Below are positions 15,668 through 19,224 of a stretch of 19,224 nt of DNA, one piece after another (positions within the stretch are counted from its first letter, which is position 1; each line of letters starts with the position of its first letter). The DNA is taken from contig JACVCB010000044.1 of NCBI GenBank assembly GCA_016742255.1, positions 1 through 19,224 of the forward strand. The letters run 5' to 3'. Under the pieces are notes generated by a model. That model saw nothing but the letters and a program-made list of their open reading frames with translations, was not told where the DNA came from and ran no database searches. A program made the position numbers and the translations under genes. Source of the stretch: Leptospira sp. (GTDB lineage: Bacteria > Spirochaetota > Leptospiria > Leptospirales > Leptospiraceae).

Positions 15668-17182
15668 ATGAGAAATAAATACACTCTATTAGCGACGATC
15701 GTTGCTACCTTATTTTCCCAGGCTTCCCTTTTTGCTCAGACAAAAAAGGACAAAGACAAGCCTTGGTATGAGTTGGTAAATTTTTCCGGATATGTGGACG
15801 TATACTATAACTATACATCAAATAACCGGCAAGGGGCAACCCAAGATACTGCAGGAACATTTCACACTTACAACAAACAATTTGCTGTAAACGCTGTGAA
15901 GTTGTCTATGGAAAAGTTAGCGGATAAGGAAAGCCCTTGGGGATTTCGTTTGGATATGCAAAATGGACAGAACAACATGTACCAAGAACGTCCATACCAA
16001 ACAACTAACTCTCTCCATAACATGCAATTGTTACAACAAGCATATGTTTCAGCTTATTTCCCAGTCTTAAAAGGATTAACCGTTGATGCTGGTAAGATGG
16101 CGACTCACATCGGACTAGAGTTACTTGATTCGAAAGACAACATTGCTTACACCATTGGTTACGTGTTCTTTAACACAATCCCCTTTATCCATACTGGTGC
16201 GAGAGCAAACCTTCAAATCAATGACCGTTTATCAACAGGTCTCTACCTCTATAACAGTGCGCAAGGAACAGGATACACAGGTAACGGACAACAATTTGGT
16301 TACGTAGGTGTGACTCCTTACGGTGATGCTGCTGGTGGATCAAGTCTCACAAGCACTCAACAACATGCGTATGCAGATGGTCCAAACCCTACAAGAGCAA
16401 TCGGAACACAAGTGAAGTATGACGTTGTTCCTGATAAGTTTCAAGTTGTATGGAACACATTACAAGCAAACGACAATATCAAAGGTAGACAAGACAATAG
16501 TCTCTACTACTTAGAACAAGCGACTGGAACATCTTTTCCAAAACAATCTTCTTTCAAAACAGACCATTGGATGATCCAAAACTTGATCTTAATCTACAAG
16601 CCAACTGACAGATTGACTACAATCTTTGACTATACTTATGGTGATAGATCAGGTCAAACAAACACTGCAGCTTTTGGATATGAGCCAGGTGGGATCACAA
16701 AAAACAAGTTAGATGCAGCAATGCCAGGTCTTGTTCCAGATTTACCTGCAGGTTTAACTGCTGCTGGACTCACTGCAGACACCAACCTTTCTCGTGAAAA
16801 CAAAGTGAGACGAATTTACCAAACTTACCAAGTGCAAGCTAAGTATCAATTCACTGACTTTTTTGCTCTAGGTTTCCGTTTTGAGTATTTGGATGACAAA
16901 CGTTATGGTGGTTCACTTGCAGTAAACCCTCCATTATTTGCTGTGACTCCTACAAACCGTTACGATCTTAAATTCCAAGATTCAATCGGAGCAAGAGCAA
17001 CAAGTAACTATGGACAAATCAAAACTTTAACATTCACACCTACTTTTGATCTCACTGAGAACCTCCAAGTAAAAGTGGATTTAAGAAGAGATTGGGGTCC
17101 TGGCCAACAATTCGTAGATACGTCTGGAAGACCAGCGTCTCACCAAAACGGTATCATCGTTGGTATGGTAGCAAAATTCTAA
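15668..17182 (+). CDS. Outer-membrane beta-barrel porin
   Basis: A 504-residue outer-membrane protein of the putative beta-barrel porin-2 type. A signal peptide (about 1-24, ..SQASLFAQ) precedes the mature part, which begins with the strand NFSGYVDVYYNY and continues with alternating amphipathic strands rich in Tyr, Gln, Asn and Gly. The last residue is Phe (GMVAKF), the usual barrel-sorting C-terminus. The substrate cannot be read from the sequence. The ATG at 15668 has AGGAG (15654-15658) at 9 nt. An earlier ATG at 15661 opens only a five-codon frame (MANEK, stop 15676-15678) that overlaps the true start. Codon use looks more even and less AT-biased than in the neighbours, consistent with high expression. 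A lipoprotein gene follows closely. Confidence 0.85.
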   Translation: MRNKYTLLATIVATLFSQASLFAQTKKDKDKPWYELVNFSGYVDVYYNYTSNNRQGATQDTAGTFHTYNKQFAVNAVKLSMEKLADKESPWGFRLDMQNGQNNMYQERPYQTTNSLHNMQLLQQAYVSAYFPVLKGLTVDAGKMATHIGLELLDSKDNIAYTIGYVFFNTIPFIHTGARANLQINDRLSTGLYLYNSAQGTGYTGNGQQFGYVGVTPYGDAAGGSSLTSTQQHAYADGPNPTRAIGTQVKYDVVPDKFQVVWNTLQANDNIKGRQDNSLYYLEQATGTSFPKQSSFKTDHWMIQNLILIYKPTDRLTTIFDYTYGDRSGQTNTAAFGYEPGGITKNKLDAAMPGLVPDLPAGLTAAGLTADTNLSRENKVRRIYQTYQVQAKYQFTDFFALGFRFEYLDDKRYGGSLAVNPPLFAVTPTNRYDLKFQDSIGARATSNYGQIKTLTFTPTFDLTENLQVKVDLRRDWGPGQQFVDTSGRPASHQNGIIVGMVAKF

Positions 17183-17192
17183 GGAGATGAAA

Positions 17193-17657
17193 ATGAATCA
17201 GAATAAAAAAACTTTGAAATCAAGTTTGATTGGAATCTCTTTGGCCCTTCTTTTAGCAACCAGCTTCGTTGGTTGCACAGAGTCAGGAGCTAAAAAGGAA
17301 GATGATCCAAGTATCTTACTTTACTTGGCAAATAACCCTAACAGCTTCAATGAAGTCCAAAGGATTTGTTTGGGAACTTATGCAGCAGCTAACTCTTGTG
17401 TGGGAGGAACTGAATTCTTTAACCCTGGGGTAGGATGTGCACTCACAAAGTTGGATGGTAAAACTGCTGAGCAACTGAATGCATTGAAAGAATGTGTGCT
17501 TAAAAAGGTAAACGATACAGTGCAACCTTGTAACTTACCACAATTTACTTACGCTCTTGCGCAACAAGCTCTTGCTGGTGCTTTTGCAACATGTAACACT
17601 TCGTATACGACAACTGCCGGAGTTACGGTAGATTTGAAAGGATACTTAGTTTACTAA
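17193..17657 (+). CDS. Six-cysteine lipoprotein downstream of the porin
   Basis: An exported lipoprotein of 154 residues. The signal peptide ends at SFVGC (Cys28), a spirochaetal lipobox. The mature domain has six further cysteines (in RIC, NSC, VGC, KEC, QPC and ATC contexts), an even number that suggests three disulfides in the periplasm or on the surface. It resembles no family I know. The ATG at 17193 is chosen because AAGGAG (17181-17186) lies 6 nt upstream; the in-frame ATG at 17187 directly abuts that site and is unlikely. The gene starts 10 nt after the porin stop, so both are on one transcript. Confidence 0.78.
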   Translation: MNQNKKTLKSSLIGISLALLLATSFVGCTESGAKKEDDPSILLYLANNPNSFNEVQRICLGTYAAANSCVGGTEFFNPGVGCALTKLDGKTAEQLNALKECVLKKVNDTVQPCNLPQFTYALAQQALAGAFATCNTSYTTTAGVTVDLKGYLVY

Positions 17658-17668
17658 AAACTCACTTA

Positions 17669-17692
17669 AGTCAGGAGATCACACTCCTGACT
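17669..17692. terminator. Hairpin between converging genes
   Basis: AGTCAGGAG (17669-17677) and CTCCTGACT (17684-17692) form a perfect 9-bp stem with a 6-nt loop. A T-rich, C-interrupted tract follows on the plus strand. It lies just after the six-cysteine lipoprotein stop and could also stop transcripts of the converging lipoprotein gene. Confidence 0.7.
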
Positions 17693-17756
17693 ATTTCCTC
17701 CACTTTGACTTTTCCCTTTAAAATAATTGATCGAAAGAAAAATGAACCAACATCAC

Positions 17757-18203
17757 TTATGGTTTTTTATGTTCAACCTTCTCAACAAAGGACCTTCTGA
17801 AGATCACAGTGATTTCTTTATCTGGCGGAGATTCACCATCAAATTTACAAATTGGTCTCTTATAAATCCAATACTCTCTGTCCCCTCCCCTTTTGATTTC
17901 ATCTGGAACTCCAATAAACTCTTTTACAAAAATTCCGTTTTTACCAGGAAGTGTATCCTTGATTTCCTTACGTAATTTAAGACCAGCCAGTTGTTCTTTT
18001 GTCAACTTAGCAAGATCTTCCTCACGTTTTTCTTCATCTGTTTGGATATCTTTAACAGAGTTCGACATAAATTCTTTGCACTTTTGTTCATCTTGGAACG
18101 TTTTCATACAATTCTCAAAAAGGTTTTCTTGGTTTTTTACCTGTACCGTTTTTGCACATTGCAAAGAGACAAGTAGGATGGGAATGACTAGGGATTGTTT
18201 CAT
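17757..18203 (-). CDS. Small lipoprotein
   Basis: A 148-residue protein with a short signal peptide and lipobox (LVSLQC, Cys16). The mature part is charged; residues about 25-80 are helical with Cys in a C-x9-C arrangement (NCMKTFQDEQKC), and the C-terminal part includes a PICKF segment and strands. No known family is recognised. The ATG at 18201-18203 has a strong GGAGG only 4 nt upstream, which fixes the start. It points toward the porin-lipoprotein unit and shares the hairpin at 17669-17692. Divergent to it is a sensor-type gene with about 100 nt between them. Confidence 0.72.
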   Translation of the reverse strand: MKQSLVIPILLVSLQCAKTVQVKNQENLFENCMKTFQDEQKCKEFMSNSVKDIQTDEEKREEDLAKLTKEQLAGLKLRKEIKDTLPGKNGIFVKEFIGVPDEIKRGGDREYWIYKRPICKFDGESPPDKEITVIFRRSFVEKVEHKKP

Positions 18204-18304
18204 AAATCCTCCGTAGATCTTCTAAGAAATGAAATGAGTAAAATTTTGGAAATCATTAATCCTTTTGCAATGAAATGTTATAAAAAATCGTCTGAACCTT
18301 TAAA

Positions 18305-19224
18305 ATGAGTTTATCACTAATGAGATTTCTGTCAAAAATTTCTATCCAAAGCCGATTATTGCTCTTTCCACTTCCGCTCATTGTTTCTTTAGTATTTATC
18401 TTATTTTTATTAGTCCAATCGCAAAACGAAACCCTTGAATTTTCTAGAAAAGAACAACTCGGACTAGTAACCATCCAACCAATATCAGCAACCTATCGAG
18501 AAGGTTTACGTAGATTAAAAATTGGGCAAGAGTCTACCAAAGAATTAATTCCCCACCTTCAAAATATCAAAAAACAAATCATAGAAACTGAAATCATTAG
18601 TATAGATGCCGATGAAGTTGTGAAACTTGAACAATATGCAAAAAAGGATTCTTTCGACCAAACTACGACTCTACAATTTTTGAATGATACACAAGAACTT
18701 TTGCTAAAAATTGGAGACCTTTCGAATTTAATCTTAGATCCGGAAGTTGATTCGTATTACCAAATGGAAATTGTCTTATTTCGTGTGCCGTCTATGTACC
18801 AAAACATTTCCCTATTAAAAGAAATGATTCGAGACGAATACTTAGGTTTAAACGCAAAATCAAAAACATTTTCGAGTGAAAGTCTTACCAAAGCCATCTT
18901 AACAATTAATGGAATTGAAGTAACATGTAGAGAAATTAGTAAATCGTATAAAAAATCCTTTGATGCCAATCAAAAATACAAAAAGGAATTGGAAGAAGTC
19001 AAAAAAAATGCAGAGAAAACCTGTTCCGACTACATAGTAGAACTTAAAAGCACTCTTTTACAAAATAAAATCAAGCCAACATCAGCTGATATTCTTTTTA
19101 ACACGGTACACAAAGGTACTTCCATCGCTGGTACCATCCAAGGCAAATCAAATTTTCTTCTCGAACAAATGATAAGCGATCGTGTTCAATTGCTTAAATG
19201 GAACAGAAATTTAAATACCATCTT
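18305..19224 (+). CDS. N-terminal sensor part of a transmembrane signalling protein (truncated by window end)
   Basis: An open frame of 306 codons running off the window. A short cytoplasmic N-terminus is followed by one membrane helix (about 18-38) and then a long, helical, extracytoplasmic region with no stop. The segment NLILDPEVDSYYQME (about 139-153) matches a motif common in four-helix-type sensor domains of chemoreceptors and hybrid histidine kinases, and the early IQPISATYREGLRRL also fits. The output domain is not in the window, so chemoreceptor, kinase and cyclase are all possible. The start is the ATG at 18305; another ATG lies at 18320. Neither has a clear ribosome-binding site. 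An in-frame TGA at 18272-18274 bounds the frame upstream. Confidence 0.75.
   Translation, partial: MSLSLMRFLSKISIQSRLLLFPLPLIVSLVFILFLLVQSQNETLEFSRKEQLGLVTIQPISATYREGLRRLKIGQESTKELIPHLQNIKKQIIETEIISIDADEVVKLEQYAKKDSFDQTTTLQFLNDTQELLLKIGDLSNLILDPEVDSYYQMEIVLFRVPSMYQNISLLKEMIRDEYLGLNAKSKTFSSESLTKAILTINGIEVTCREISKSYKKSFDANQKYKKELEEVKKNAEKTCSDYIVELKSTLLQNKIKPTSADILFNTVHKGTSIAGTIQGKSNFLLEQMISDRVQLLKWNRNLNTI

Overview
The window looks like chromosomal DNA from a spirochaete of the genus Leptospira, more likely a saprophytic-clade species than a pathogen. This is inferred from the AT-rich composition, spirochaete-style lipoprotein signals (short leader, then Cys after small residues), a PEGA-domain envelope protein and an outer-membrane beta-barrel porin. 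It is not proven by a phylogenetic marker.

Layout. (1) 1-412: no convincing complete gene, ending in an ~80 bp structured repeat (331-411). (2) 413-889, minus: a GNAT acetyltransferase gene interrupted by one in-frame amber codon. (3) 984-7117, minus: a tightly packed seven-gene run. In transcription order it encodes a small Cys-rich protein, an RnfC-like 2x[4Fe-4S] protein, a multi-pass membrane protein in the rnfD position, a PTS EIIA / PtsN-like protein, two Dpp/Opp-type ABC permeases and a PEGA-domain protein. (4) 7196-8737, minus: a processive GT2 glycosyltransferase of the cellulose-synthase-like type. (5) 8858-11781, plus, divergent from it: a 727-residue membrane protein with a helical-repeat tail, overlapping motA by 4 nt, with no motB beside it. 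(6) 11795-12775, minus: a stand-alone RlmK-type 23S rRNA methyltransferase. A second, inverted copy of the ~80 bp repeat (12803-12883) lies upstream of it. (7) 12959-15488, plus: RNase HI-like protein, small lipoprotein, Fur-family regulator and CCA-adding/poly(A) polymerase, ending in a hairpin terminator. (8) 15668-17657, plus: an outer-membrane porin with a structured leader and a six-Cys lipoprotein, closed by a hairpin shared with the converging lipoprotein gene. (9) 17757-18203, minus: a lipoprotein. (10) 18305 to the window end, plus: the N-terminal sensor part of a transmembrane signalling protein.

Most genes are ordinary for this genus. The parts most worth a second look are the seven-gene minus-strand operon, in which an apparently degenerate RnfC/RnfD-like pair sits with a PTS regulator and orphan ABC permeases; the inverted pair of repeats with competing hairpins; the amber-interrupted acetyltransferase next to one repeat copy; and the porin leader.
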